A stretch of DNA of 64,000 bases, from positions 496,001-560,000 of the forward strand of contig NZ_NPKN01000001.1 in assembly GCF_008329435.1 (NCBI RefSeq). The letters run 5' to 3'. This stretch comes from Rhodanobacter sp. T12-5 (GTDB lineage: Bacteria; Pseudomonadota; Gammaproteobacteria; Xanthomonadales; Rhodanobacteraceae). The position numbers and the translations under genes are program-made. Numbering within the stretch: the stretch's first letter is position 1; every line of letters begins with the position of its first letter. The notes under the pieces were generated by a model. That model saw only the letters and a list, made by a program, of their open reading frames with translations. It did no database searches and was not told where the DNA came from. Below, piece after piece: positions 52,178 to 61,276 of the stretch.

Positions 52178-52911
52178 GACTGCAGCGGTTTAAGCATGAA
52201 GACAAATGTAGGAATGATCGGTAGAGCGGGCGAAAGTGACCAGTCCGGTAGGACGCCATTGACAAGGCGGGTTATGGGATGGCGTGGGTGCTCGATCGTC
52301 AGCGTGGTGCGGAGTGCGTTCAATGTGACGTCGTTAATTTGGAGGTGGGCATCGTGGAATAGAGTCATTGCCTTCCGCGCACTCAACGGCTGACAATCGT
52401 AGTAACTGCCGCGCTTGAAGAGCCGCACGTATGCATCGCTGATCCGTTGGGGCAGCCAGCTAAGCAGAGGGAGCCGGTAATGTGGTTCTATGATTCGCCA
52501 CTTGTTCGGCACTGCGAGATAGATCAGACCATCAATCTTCAATACCCTTCTTATTTCCTTCAGGTGATGCAGCTGCGCGTTGCGATCACCGACGTGTTCG
52601 ATAACATGGTTGCTGACTATAAGGTCGAAGCTATGATCCGGGTAGGGAAGCGTTGTGCCGTGCACTTGTTGAAAGATATAGCCGTCCTTTTCCACTCGAT
52701 TGTCTGCGACATCGACGGCAAAAACGTTAAGTCGGCCATGCCCAGCGGTAGCCAATGCGTTCGAAATGATGCCGGAGCCGCAGCCCACCTCTAGGATGTC
52801 GCGAGCAGCATCGAATCGCTCCTCGCCTACCAGGCTGATGATTTTTTCGGATTTGAGCAGCCGGCTATCGCGATCACTGATGGCATGCGCTCGTCGTTCT
52901 TGATTGGACAT
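52174..52911 (-). CDS. Class I SAM-dependent methyltransferase
   Basis: A 245-residue protein with motif I DILEVGCGSGIISNAL, the acidic strand FAVDVADNRV, YPDHSFDLIVSNHVIEHV and RRVLKIDGLIYLAVPNKWR, the pattern of Methyltransf_11 enzymes. The ATG at 52911 was chosen; an ATG four codons upstream (52923) is possible and neither has a strong ribosome site. It lies between a GT4 and a membrane protein with which it overlaps, so it probably modifies a surface glycan or its lipid precursor. Confidence 0.82.
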   Translation of the reverse strand: MSNQERRAHAISDRDSRLLKSEKIISLVGEERFDAARDILEVGCGSGIISNALATAGHGRLNVFAVDVADNRVEKDGYIFQQVHGTTLPYPDHSFDLIVSNHVIEHVGDRNAQLHHLKEIRRVLKIDGLIYLAVPNKWRIIEPHYRLPLLSWLPQRISDAYVRLFKRGSYYDCQPLSARKAMTLFHDAHLQINDVTLNALRTTLTIEHPRHPITRLVNGVLPDWSLSPALPIIPTFVFMLKPLQS

Positions 52912-52960
52912 AATGCTTTCCATTGCCACAGGGGTTCTAGCAATAGTACGAATTTTGGTC

Positions 52961-54109
52961 TCAGGGGAGAGCCGTATCTCTGGTAGATGAGCCCTTTTCG
53001 AGTAGGAGCAATTCGTTGCAAAGCGACTGCCAGCTATTACTCGCCTTAAAATTACGGACACCATCTGACAATAGCTGCGCCTGCGTGCGGTTCATCTGGC
53101 GCAAGACACTAGCCAACTCCCTTGGATCGTTCGGGGTCACCAGTTTGCCGGTATAGCCATCGATAACCACATCCGGAAGCCCGCCGGTGCGCGATGCAAT
53201 TATTGGTTTGTTGTAATGAAAAGCTACCGAAGCAACAGCGCTACCTGTTGCTGCGCGATATGGAAGCACTACGAAGTCGGCCCTCTCAAAATACTCGGCG
53301 GCTTCTTCGTCACTCATGTAGCTTAGATAAGCTTCGATTTCTTGGTGCCTGGAAAGCTGTTCCAGCAGTGCAGAGGGATCACCCCAGTACTCACCAATCA
53401 CCGTTAAATGAACATCAGGATCACTCAGCTGGTGCATTGCGTCAATCAGCACATCCAGCCCTTTGTAGGGGCGAATAAAGCCAAAGAACAATAGTTCCAG
53501 GCGCCCCCGCTTGCGCAATTTATGCTGCGCTTGCGGATAATGGCCGTATACCGGAATTGGGTGTTGTGCTACCGGGATGTTGGGTTTCTCTAGCAGAAGT
53601 CTTCTTTTATGCTCGCTAGAATGAACGAGATAGGCGTCAGCCATGTTGAGTGCCCACCGTGAAATCGTTGACTTCAGAGCGCCCGAATCATGATCAACCA
53701 AGTTGTGGCAAATGAGTACGATCCGAATACCTCGCCTCTTCAGTAAGTACGCCATTAAGACAAAGCACGGTGCCCAAAACACTGTCCACCAATGAAACAC
53801 GACCATGTCGGGGAGTTCACTTGCGATCCTGCGGGAGGTTCTCCACCACGTGAATGGATTGATCGAGTCGATGGTGTAGTGCACCCCCGGCTCTCTGTAG
53901 GTGCCTAGAGCGGGATCGCGGTCGTTGGCACCGGGGTACAGCAGCTTCGGGTATTGGCGTGAAAACGAGAACATGCTGACCTGCACGCCTATGTCCTTCA
54001 GCGCGCGAAACAACATGCTGTTGTAGTGTGATATTCCTCCCCGAAACGGAAGTACCGGACCGACCACGCAAATGCGAGGCGGTCGAAGAGTGTTGTCACT
54101 GGTCGTCAT
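52961..54109 (-). CDS. Glycosyltransferase, GT4 family
   Basis: A 382-residue GT-B enzyme. It has an N-terminal [20 protein letters not shown] loop, [11 protein letters not shown], and in the second domain [38 protein letters not shown] and the donor-site region [20 protein letters not shown]. The strict EX7E motif is not obvious. It starts 17 bases after etfA and could be read from the etf promoter. Likely an O-antigen or LPS sugar transferase; donor unknown. Confidence 0.85.
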   Translation of the reverse strand: MTTSDNTLRPPRICVVGPVLPFRGGISHYNSMLFRALKDIGVQVSMFSFSRQYPKLLYPGANDRDPALGTYREPGVHYTIDSINPFTWWRTSRRIASELPDMVVFHWWTVFWAPCFVLMAYLLKRRGIRIVLICHNLVDHDSGALKSTISRWALNMADAYLVHSSEHKRRLLLEKPNIPVAQHPIPVYGHYPQAQHKLRKRGRLELLFFGFIRPYKGLDVLIDAMHQLSDPDVHLTVIGEYWGDPSALLEQLSRHQEIEAYLSYMSDEEAAEYFERADFVVLPYRAATGSAVASVAFHYNKPIIASRTGGLPDVVIDGYTGKLVTPNDPRELASVLRQMNRTQAQLLSDGVRNFKASNSWQSLCNELLLLEKGSSTRDTALP

Positions 54110-54126
54110 GAATCAGCGCCTGAAGG

Positions 54127-55074
54127 TCACGCGCCCAGCGCCGCTTCCAGCTCCGGAATAATCTTGAACAAATCCCCCATCAAACCAAAGTCGGCAATCT
54201 CGAAGATCGGCGCCTCGCCGTCCTTGTTGATCGCCACGATGGTGCCGGCGTCCTTGATGCCGGTGAGGTGCTGGATCGCGCCGGAGATGCCGATGGCCAT
54301 GTACAGCTCCGGGGCGATGATCTTGCCGGTCTGGCCGACCTGCATTTCATTCGGGCAGTAACCGGCATCGACGGCGGCGCGTGAGGCGCCGACGGCGGCG
54401 CCGATCCGGTCGGCGAACTTGTAGATGATGTCGAAATTCTCCTTCGAGCCGACGCCGCGGCCACCGGAGACGACCTTGCTGGCGCTCTGCAGGTCCGGGC
54501 GGTCGCTGCTGCCCTGCTTGAGTTCGACAAAGCGGGTATGCGTGGGCAGGGCTGCGTCGACGGTCAGTGCTTCGACCGGCGCGTTGTTGGCGCCACTGGG
54601 AGCCGCTGGCCAGGAGGCGGTGCGGATGGTGGCGACAACGGTGTGTGCCGCATCCGCCTCGACCGTGATGATGGCGTTGCCGGCGTAGATCGGTCGCGTG
54701 AAGGTATGTGCAGCCTCCACGCTCATCACGTCGCTGACCTGGGCCACGCCGAGCAAGGCGGCCACGCGCGGGGCGACGTCCTTGCCGAACGTGGTCGAAG
54801 GCGCGAAGACGTGGCTGTAGCCGGTGGCGGCCTTGGCGATCTGCGGCGCCAGCACGGCGGCCAGTGGATGCGCGTTCTCGGGGCGGGCGACGGTGAGTAC
54901 GCGGCTCACGCCCTCGATCTTCGCCGCTTCGGCGGCGACGGCTTCAGGCGCATCGGACAGCACCAGCACGTCGATCGCTTCGCCCTTCACCGCGCTGGCG
55001 GCACTTACGGCGCGCGCGGTGGAGGAGTTGAGTTTGCCGTCGAGGTGTTCGGCGATGACGAGGATCTTGCTCAT
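54127..55074 (-). CDS. etfA: Electron transfer flavoprotein subunit alpha
   Basis: A 315-residue protein. It starts [20 protein letters not shown] and carries the FAD-binding block [55 protein letters not shown] and [17 protein letters not shown]. With EtfB it passes electrons from acyl-CoA and related dehydrogenases to ETF:ubiquinone oxidoreductase. The ATG at 55074 has GGAG six bases upstream. A palindromic repeat lies between it and etfB. It is the second conserved border of the Xanthomonas-type LPS locus. Confidence 0.97.
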   Translation of the reverse strand: MSKILVIAEHLDGKLNSSTARAVSAASAVKGEAIDVLVLSDAPEAVAAEAAKIEGVSRVLTVARPENAHPLAAVLAPQIAKAATGYSHVFAPSTTFGKDVAPRVAALLGVAQVSDVMSVEAAHTFTRPIYAGNAIITVEADAAHTVVATIRTASWPAAPSGANNAPVEALTVDAALPTHTRFVELKQGSSDRPDLQSASKVVSGGRGVGSKENFDIIYKFADRIGAAVGASRAAVDAGYCPNEMQVGQTGKIIAPELYMAIGISGAIQHLTGIKDAGTIVAINKDGEAPIFEIADFGLMGDLFKIIPELEAALGA

Positions 55075-55096
55075 ATATGTCTCCGAAACTTCTTTG

Positions 55097-55184
55097 TGTG
55101 TAGGAGCCCACTTGTGGGCGATGCTGCTGCTCTGGAATCTACGGACTTCGAAAAAGGGCATCGCCCGCGAGCGGGCTCCTACAC
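55097..55184. repeat. REP-like palindromic repeat pair (copy 4) between etfB and etfA
   Basis: The left arm GTGTAGGAGCCCACTTGTGG, followed by GCGATGC, and the right arm GGCATCGCCCGCGAGCGGGC, followed by TCCTACAC, form an inverted pair. It lies inside the etfBA transcription unit, where it may shape mRNA stability or attenuate read-through. Confidence 0.8.
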
Positions 55185-55194
55185 GGGTAGGGGG

Positions 55195-55941
55195 TTACAG
55201 CAGGCCTTTCTGTTTCAGCGCGGCAACCAGTTCGGCCGCGTCCTTCACCATCACGCCCTTGCTGCGTTTGGCGGGTGCCGCGTACTGCGTGGTTTTCAGG
55301 TGGTCGTGCGCCTCGACGCCGAGCGAGCCGAATTCGATGCTGTCGATCGGCTTGGACTTGGCCTTCATGATGTCCGGAAGCTTGATAAAGCGCGGTTCGT
55401 TGAGGCGCAGGTCGGTGGTGATCACCGCCGGAAGATCCACCTCGATCGCTTCGAGGCCGGCGTCGACTTCGCGGGTCACCTTGGCCTTGCCGTCAGCCAC
55501 CTCGACCTTGCCGGCGAACGTGGCTTGCGGGCGATCCCACAGTGCCGCGAGCATCTGGCCGGTCTGGTTGGCGTCGTCGTCGATTGCCTGCTTGCCGAGG
55601 ATCACCAGGCCCGGCTGCTCCTTCTCGATCAGCTTGAGGAATACGCGCGCGGCGGTCAGTGGCTGCACCGCGTCGGCAGTCACCACGTGGATCGCCCGGT
55701 TCGCGCCCATCGCCAGGCCATTGCGCAGGTGCGCGGTGAGATCGGCGGGGCCGATACCGACCACGATCACTTCCTCGGCGATGCCCTTTTCGCGCAGACG
55801 CAGCGCCTCTTCCAGCGCGATGTCGTCGAACGGGTTGGCGGACAGCTTGACGCCGTCGGTGACCACACCGCTGCCGTCGGGCTTGACCTGGATGCGCACG
55901 TTGTAGTCCACGACGCGCTTGTAGCCGACCAGAATTTTCAT
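55195..55941 (-). CDS. etfB: Electron transfer flavoprotein subunit beta
   Basis: A 248-residue protein of standard length. It has MKILVGYKRVVDYNVRIQVK, KLSANPFDDIALEEALRLRE, VVGIGPADLTAHLRNGLAMG, LVILGKQAIDDDANQTGQML and IMKAKSKPIDSIEF, the EtfB signature. It binds AMP and partners EtfA. It is the first gene of the etfBA unit; the gap to the next upstream gene on this strand is 113 bases. Confidence 0.97.
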   Translation of the reverse strand: MKILVGYKRVVDYNVRIQVKPDGSGVVTDGVKLSANPFDDIALEEALRLREKGIAEEVIVVGIGPADLTAHLRNGLAMGANRAIHVVTADAVQPLTAARVFLKLIEKEQPGLVILGKQAIDDDANQTGQMLAALWDRPQATFAGKVEVADGKAKVTREVDAGLEAIEVDLPAVITTDLRLNEPRFIKLPDIMKAKSKPIDSIEFGSLGVEAHDHLKTTQYAAPAKRSKGVMVKDAAELVAALKQKGLL

Positions 55942-56054
55942 CTGCGATTCCTGTCTCGTTGGCTGCCCCGGTGTCGGGGCGCGTGAACGCCCATTCTAGC
56001 CGGCATCAAACCTTTGCATGAAGTGATTGCGCCGGAACCGCCGAGGCGCAGGGC

Positions 56055-58118
56055 TCAGCCGCTACGCTGTGCGTAGGGATAGGAGGAGATTGTTCTGCCT
56101 TCTTCCTGACCCGTCAGCGAGGCTGCGCTCTTCGTGGTGAAGCCATTCGCTGTGGCGCAGAGGCTGAACATGCGCTCCACCGCATGCGCCAGGGTGCCGT
56201 CGAGTTGAGCCGCCTCGGCTTCGAAATCCAGCACTTCGAGGTGCGCGTCCAGCAGCATCCGCAATGCCGCGGGGCGCAGCCAGAACATGCTGCCGGCGAC
56301 GAAGCTGTCGCTCATGGCCTCGGGCGCCGGGATACCGGCACGGCGACAGAGGTAGTCGACATTGGCCTGGTTTTCGCCCCAGTAGTAGTGCAATGGCTGC
56401 AGGTGGCCTTCGGCGTGGACGATGCCCAGGGTGGGGTCATCGGCGAATGCCTCGAGGATGCGGCTGGCCCGCTCGGGTGCAAGCAGCTTGTCGAGCAACT
56501 CGTTTCGCCAGGCGTCACCGTCTTCGCGATGCGTGGAGCGCTTGCCATGCAGCTTCAGCACGGTCACGACGCCTTCGTCGAGCAATCGGTTGGCGACATG
56601 GAGAAAGGGCAGGATGTCGCGGCCACGGTTTTCGAACACCTCGATCTCGGCGTCGAGATGCAATTTCGCCGCACGCTTTCGTACGACCTGTTCCTGCTCG
56701 CTGGCCGTGGTGATGATGATCCGCCAGGGGATGCCGCTGGATCGCAATGCTCCGACGAGTTCGTCCAGCAAATCCGGATACCAGATGTGGATGACCGCGC
56801 AGGGTCGCAGATCGGGAACAGGTACGGGGGCGAGGGCTTGGCGAGTGGCTTCCAGCCACGCGTGGCCGAGCCGGATATCCGGCTCCAGCACGGCACCTTC
56901 AGCCCATTCGTTCCAGGCGTTGATGAACACCAGTGGTTGCGTCGGAAAACGTCGGGTGGCGATGGCGATGGCGTGGCGCAGCCAGTCGCGATAGCCGCGT
57001 GGCGAAGCATGCGCAAATACGGCGCCGCGACCGCTCCGGCGCGGCTCGTTGTCCCAGCCGGGATTGACGCCGGGGTAACGCGGATACGCCGGTTCGGATT
57101 GCGTCACGGACTGACGGACGTTTTCGCGCCAGTCGTGGACGTCGCCGTGATAGTCCGGATTGATCAGCTGCTGTCGCGCGGTGATCAGTTTTGGGGTCGG
57201 GCTGTTGGGCGGGAATTCCACGGCCGCGTCGAAGCCGATGTCGCGTGGGTCGATGCGATCGAAACTCTGTACGTAGGCGAGGTGAATTTCCCCGATGCCA
57301 TGGTTGCGGCACCACTCGCGCCAGCGCGCGACGGTCGCCTTCGGGTCCGACAGCAGGCCGGGGCGGTAGAGCAGCAGCAGCGGCTTGCCGTCGACGCGCA
57401 GGTAACGCGGATCCGCCAGGTAGCACGCGATGTATTCGATGAAGGCGAGGTCGTCGGCAGCGCTGTGCTGCTGTCCGATGAGAATGTCGGTTGCCCGGCC
57501 GTCCCATCGACGCGACCAGTTTTCATTCGCCCAGCAAAGACACAGCGGAAGATCCAGGGAGGGGTCGTTCAGCCATTGGCGCAACGGCGCTTCCAGCAAG
57601 GTCTTGCCGGCGAACCAGTAGAAATAAGTGCAGAACGCGCCTATGCCGTACTCGCGCGCGAGCTGCATCTGCCGGCGCATGACATCGGGAACGCGCAAGT
57701 CGTAAAAGCCCAGATCCGCGGGTAACCGCGGTTGCGCGTGCCCCTCGAACTGCGGCAGCGCACGCGTCACGTTGCGCCACTCGGTGAAACCCTCGCCCCA
57801 CCATGCGTCGTTCTCCGGAATCGGGTGGAACTGCGGCAGATAGAAGGCCACCAGGGTGGCGGGCAGTGGTTCGGGCAGGGGCCCCTTGCGGCGCGCGACA
57901 TGGCCGATGGCGCGCCCCGCCGCGTGAAGTCGCGGGCGACGCTTCACGGGGGCCGTAACGTCAGTCTGCCCACGTGGCCCCGGCGGCAGCAGATCGGCGT
58001 GCCGATCGAGAAAATACTGGCGGCACCGGTCGCGTGCGGCGCCCGACATGGGCGTCAGGCGGAACCCGGCGCGCAACACGAAGAACATGTAGCGCTTGGC
58101 GAAATGGCGTAGTGACAT
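56055..58118 (-). CDS. WbsX-type (GH99-like) plus rhamnan-synthesis-F (RgpF) domain protein
   Basis: A 687-residue protein. Residues about 85-430 match WbsX/GH99-like proteins of polysaccharide loci: VAFYLPQFHPIPENDAWWGE, GFTEWRNVTRALPQF, YWFAGKTLLEAPL, CLCWANENWSRRWDG and VFINAWNEWAEGAVLEPD. Residues about 445-650 match RgpF: VIHIWYPDLLDELVGAL, RGRDILPFLHVANRL, VLKLHGKRSTHREDGDAWR. Such two-part proteins are found with rhamnose-containing glycans; the exact reaction is not established for most. The ATG at 58118 follows AAAGGT. It lies outside the metB-etfA interval, divergent from a GT2. Confidence 0.85.
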   Translation of the reverse strand: MSLRHFAKRYMFFVLRAGFRLTPMSGAARDRCRQYFLDRHADLLPPGPRGQTDVTAPVKRRPRLHAAGRAIGHVARRKGPLPEPLPATLVAFYLPQFHPIPENDAWWGEGFTEWRNVTRALPQFEGHAQPRLPADLGFYDLRVPDVMRRQMQLAREYGIGAFCTYFYWFAGKTLLEAPLRQWLNDPSLDLPLCLCWANENWSRRWDGRATDILIGQQHSAADDLAFIEYIACYLADPRYLRVDGKPLLLLYRPGLLSDPKATVARWREWCRNHGIGEIHLAYVQSFDRIDPRDIGFDAAVEFPPNSPTPKLITARQQLINPDYHGDVHDWRENVRQSVTQSEPAYPRYPGVNPGWDNEPRRSGRGAVFAHASPRGYRDWLRHAIAIATRRFPTQPLVFINAWNEWAEGAVLEPDIRLGHAWLEATRQALAPVPVPDLRPCAVIHIWYPDLLDELVGALRSSGIPWRIIITTASEQEQVVRKRAAKLHLDAEIEVFENRGRDILPFLHVANRLLDEGVVTVLKLHGKRSTHREDGDAWRNELLDKLLAPERASRILEAFADDPTLGIVHAEGHLQPLHYYWGENQANVDYLCRRAGIPAPEAMSDSFVAGSMFWLRPAALRMLLDAHLEVLDFEAEAAQLDGTLAHAVERMFSLCATANGFTTKSAASLTGQEEGRTISSYPYAQRSG

Positions 58119-58536
58119 GATGACCTTTGGCAATGACGACGGAAGCATCGAGGTTGAGGTGCCCATGGTCAATTCGGCATGCGACGCCGGTATCGTCGGC
58201 ACACCGGGCGCCGACCATGGCAAGGGTCCGTCGGCCAATCAGCATATCCGCACCGTGGCGGGCTTGCATGCGTTCCGCGCGCGTTGGCGCATCGAGTCAC
58301 TTCGGGTGTCGTACCGCTTGAACCATTTGGCACCGTCGCAGCAGACGCATTGGCTGTGCTGCCGGTAGCACTCGGACTACAATCGCTCCGCCGGCCGGCC
58401 CATCGGCAACTGCATGCAGGCATGGTGGCAGGCCATCCGGAGCAAGCCGGGCTCTCCACCGCGAGCCACCTCGCAGGGGCGAGCATCGTGAAACCAGTGC
58501 GTCACCTGCTCCGCGGCAGCAGGAATCGGGAGAGTT
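58119..58536. other. Intergenic region between divergent WbsX/RgpF and GT2 genes
   Basis: About 418 bases with no convincing gene. On the plus strand TACAAT at about 58377 could be a -10 element for the GT2; a palindrome GTGCTGCCGGTAGCAC lies just upstream. A short plus-strand frame (MTFGNDDGSIEVEVPMVN...) is present but shows no family resemblance. Confidence 0.35.
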
Positions 58537-59472
58537 ATGCCTGCAGTACGAAATGAACGAGTGGCGATCCTGCTGGCAACCTTCAACGGCGAGCGTCATC
58601 TGTCCAGGCAGCTCGACTCGATCCTCATGCAGGATCACCGGGACTGGGTGATTTTCGCGTCCGATGACGGCTCCAGCGACCGGACACTTTCCATACTGGA
58701 TGAATTCCGGGCGAAAGCAGGCCCCGATCGACTGGTACTCCTTGAGGGCCCGCGAGCCGGTTACGCGGCAAATTTCGTGTCGCTTTTGCATCAGTCGTCT
58801 GTCACTGGTGATTTCTACGCGTTTTGCGACCAGGACGATTGGTGGGAGCCGAACAAGCTGAGCAGGGCACTGGAATGGATCAGGCAACAGCCTGCAGATC
58901 GTCCCGCGCTCTATTGCGGCAGAACCCGGCTGATCGATGTCGAGGGGCGGTCAGTCGGCTATTCGCCGCTCTTTGCGCGCAAGCCCGGTTTCAGGAACGC
59001 GCTGGCGCAGAGTCTGGCGGGGGGCAATACCATGCTGCTGAATGCGGCGACCCGCGAGTTGATGATGCAGGCGCCTGAAGGACTACCCGTGACGTCGCAT
59101 GACTGGTGGGCTTATCTGGTGGTGACCGGTTGTGGCGGCAGCGTCCACTACGATGCCGTACCCACCGTGGGCTACCGCCAGCACGAAGCCAACCTGATCG
59201 GATCCAACGCGGGCATCGCGTCGCGTCTGGATCGACTGAAGAAGATGTTGTGCGGAAGCTACAAGGTCTGGAACGACATCAACCTGACCGGGCTGCAAGT
59301 TCTCGAGACGAAGCTGACGCAGGACAACAGGCGAATCCTGGCGTTGTTCAACGACGTCAGGAACGCCTGGATCCTCAAGCGGCTCTGGTCACTGGCTCGT
59401 TCGGGCATCTATCGTCAGACCATGGCCGGCAACCTGGGCATGGTGCTGGCCGTGATGCTGCGCAGGTTCTGA
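58537..59472 (+). CDS. Glycosyltransferase, GT2 family (rhamnosyltransferase-like)
   Basis: A 311-residue GT-A enzyme. It has VAILLATFNGERHLSRQLDS, FASDDGSSDRTLSILDE and the metal-binding region FCDQDDWWEPNKL (DxD-type), plus TSHDWWAYLVVTGCGG, typical of RfbF/RgpB-like rhamnosyltransferases. No membrane helix is evident. Its neighbour contains an RgpF domain, so the two may act on the same rhamnose-rich glycan, using dTDP-L-rhamnose from rfbBACD. The donor is inferred. It ends 30 bases from the converging ETF-QO gene. Confidence 0.85.
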   Translation: MPAVRNERVAILLATFNGERHLSRQLDSILMQDHRDWVIFASDDGSSDRTLSILDEFRAKAGPDRLVLLEGPRAGYAANFVSLLHQSSVTGDFYAFCDQDDWWEPNKLSRALEWIRQQPADRPALYCGRTRLIDVEGRSVGYSPLFARKPGFRNALAQSLAGGNTMLLNAATRELMMQAPEGLPVTSHDWWAYLVVTGCGGSVHYDAVPTVGYRQHEANLIGSNAGIASRLDRLKKMLCGSYKVWNDINLTGLQVLETKLTQDNRRILALFNDVRNAWILKRLWSLARSGIYRQTMAGNLGMVLAVMLRRF

Positions 59473-59502
59473 TTGCCGCGTCGTGGTCCGGTTGCGGCGA
59501 AA

Positions 59503-61104
59503 TCACAGGTTCTGGTAATTCGGCCCCGACCCGCCTTCGGGCGTGACCCAGGTGATGATTTCGTAAGGGTCCTTGATGTCGCAGGTCTTGCAGTGCACGC
59601 AGTTGGCGGCGTTGATCTGCAGGCGCTTTCCGGCGTCGTCCTCCACGATCTCGTAGACGTTGGCCGGACAGAAGCGCGTGCACGGGTTGTCGTATTCGGT
59701 GGTGCAGCGGTCGATGCAGATGCTGGTGTCGGCCACGTGCAGGTGGATCGGCTGATCTTCGTCGTGCTCGGTGGCAGCGAAGTAGACGCCGGCGAGGCGG
59801 TCGCGTGGGGGCAGCGTGCGCTGCACGTAGTCGCGCTTGGGTTCTTCCTGCGTACCGAGCTTGTGCAGCGATGACCAGTCGGCCTTGTTCTTCAGCGTCC
59901 ACGGCGACAGGCCGACAGTGACGGTTTCCCATGCCGCGTTGAGCAGGCCGAACCACAGGCCCTTCTTGAACGCAGGCTTGATGTTGCGCACCTTCTTCAG
60001 CTCGGCCATCACTTCGGAGCCGCGCAGTTTTGCGTCGAAGCCGGTGGCGTCCAGACCGTTCGCGGCGAGGTGTTCGGCGGCCAGCATGCCGCTCTTCAGC
60101 GCCTGGTGCGTGCCCTTGATCTTCGGCACGTTGAGCAGGCCGGCCGTGTCGCCGATCAGCAGCGCGCCGGGCATCTCGCATTTGGGCAGCGACTGCCAGC
60201 CGCCGGTGACGATGGCGCGGGCGCCGGCAGAGAGGATGGTGCCGTCTTCCAGCAGCGGCTTCACCATCGGGTGGTTCTTCCACTGCTGGAACGCCTCCCA
60301 CGGCTTGTATTCGGGATCGCTGTAGTCGAGCCCGCTGATGTAGCCGAGCGCGATGCGGTCCTTGTCCAGGTGGTACAGGAAGCTGCCGCCATAAGTATGC
60401 GTGTCGGCGGGCCAGCCGATGCTGTGCACGATCTTGCCCGGGGTGACGCGGCCGGCCGGCACCTGCCACAGCTCCTTGATGCCGATGGAGTAGCCCTGCG
60501 GGTCGCTGTCGGCATCGAGCTTGAAGCGCTTGATCAACTGCTTGGTGAGGCTGCCGCGGGCGCCTTCGGCCAGCACGGTGACCTTCGCCTTGATGTCGAT
60601 GCCCTCGGTGTAGCCGGGCTTGTGCGTGCCGTCCTTCGCCACGCCCATGTCGCCGATGCGCACGCCGGCGACCGAACCATCCTCGTTATATATGGTGTCG
60701 GCGGCAGCGAAGCCGGGGAACACGTCGACGCCCAGCGCTTCGGCCTGCGGCGCCAGCCAAGCGCACATCGCGCCCAGCGAAACGATGAAGTTGCCGTGGT
60801 TGCGCATGCCCGGCGGCACCGGCAGCTTGTTCCCGCCGTCCTTGCTCAACAGCCAGAACTCGTCCTCGCCGGCCGGCACGCAGATCGGCGGCGGGTTGTC
60901 GCGCCAGCCGGGCAGCAGGGCATCCAGCGGCTGCGGTTCGATCACCGCGCCGGACAGGATCTGCGCGCCGATGGTCGAGGCCTTCTCGATCACGCACACG
61001 TTCACGTCGGGCTTGAGCTGCTTCAGACGGATCGCGAACGACAGGCCGGCCGGACCTGCGCCGACGACGACAACGTCGTATTCCATGGTTTCGCGTTCGC
61101 TCAT
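59503..61104 (-). CDS. etfQO: Electron transfer flavoprotein-ubiquinone oxidoreductase
   Basis: A 533-residue flavoprotein. An FAD motif, DVVVVGAGPAGLSFAIRL, is near the start; GALLIGDTAGLLNVPKIKGT lies in the middle; and a C-terminal 4Fe-4S ferredoxin segment has cysteines in NPCTRFCPANVYEI and NCVHCKTCDIKDPYEII. It takes electrons from EtfAB and reduces ubiquinone at the inner membrane. The ATG at 61104 is preferred because GGAG lies seven bases upstream; the upstream ATG at 61116 has no site. etfBA lie about 3 kb away, separated by two glycan genes. Confidence 0.96.
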   Translation of the reverse strand: MSERETMEYDVVVVGAGPAGLSFAIRLKQLKPDVNVCVIEKASTIGAQILSGAVIEPQPLDALLPGWRDNPPPICVPAGEDEFWLLSKDGGNKLPVPPGMRNHGNFIVSLGAMCAWLAPQAEALGVDVFPGFAAADTIYNEDGSVAGVRIGDMGVAKDGTHKPGYTEGIDIKAKVTVLAEGARGSLTKQLIKRFKLDADSDPQGYSIGIKELWQVPAGRVTPGKIVHSIGWPADTHTYGGSFLYHLDKDRIALGYISGLDYSDPEYKPWEAFQQWKNHPMVKPLLEDGTILSAGARAIVTGGWQSLPKCEMPGALLIGDTAGLLNVPKIKGTHQALKSGMLAAEHLAANGLDATGFDAKLRGSEVMAELKKVRNIKPAFKKGLWFGLLNAAWETVTVGLSPWTLKNKADWSSLHKLGTQEEPKRDYVQRTLPPRDRLAGVYFAATEHDEDQPIHLHVADTSICIDRCTTEYDNPCTRFCPANVYEIVEDDAGKRLQINAANCVHCKTCDIKDPYEIITWVTPEGGSGPNYQNL

Positions 61105-61221
61105 GGCGGACTCCATCGTGCGGGTGTGTGTGCTGCAGGCGATTGCCGTGCGTGGCGGTATGGATCAAGGCGCCATTGTCCGGTTTCGCGCGCTGCGCGG
61201 CAACGCGTGCTGCGCCACCAC

Positions 61222-61252
61222 TTGCAATCGTTTCACCGGACGCGGCGATAAT
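61222..61252 (+). promoter_or_regulatory. Candidate promoter of the amidase gene
   Basis: TTGCAA at 61222-61227 and GATAAT at 61247-61252, 19 bases apart, lie 25 bases before the ATG at 61277, which has AAGGAG. The spacing is longer than ideal. Confidence 0.35.
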
Positions 61253-61276
61253 CGGGCCATATCCGAAGGAGTGTTC

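Noticed and set aside
58119-58536. Small plus-strand frames in the gap before the GT2
   Set aside because: No ribosome site of note, no family resemblance, and they overlap the likely divergent promoters.
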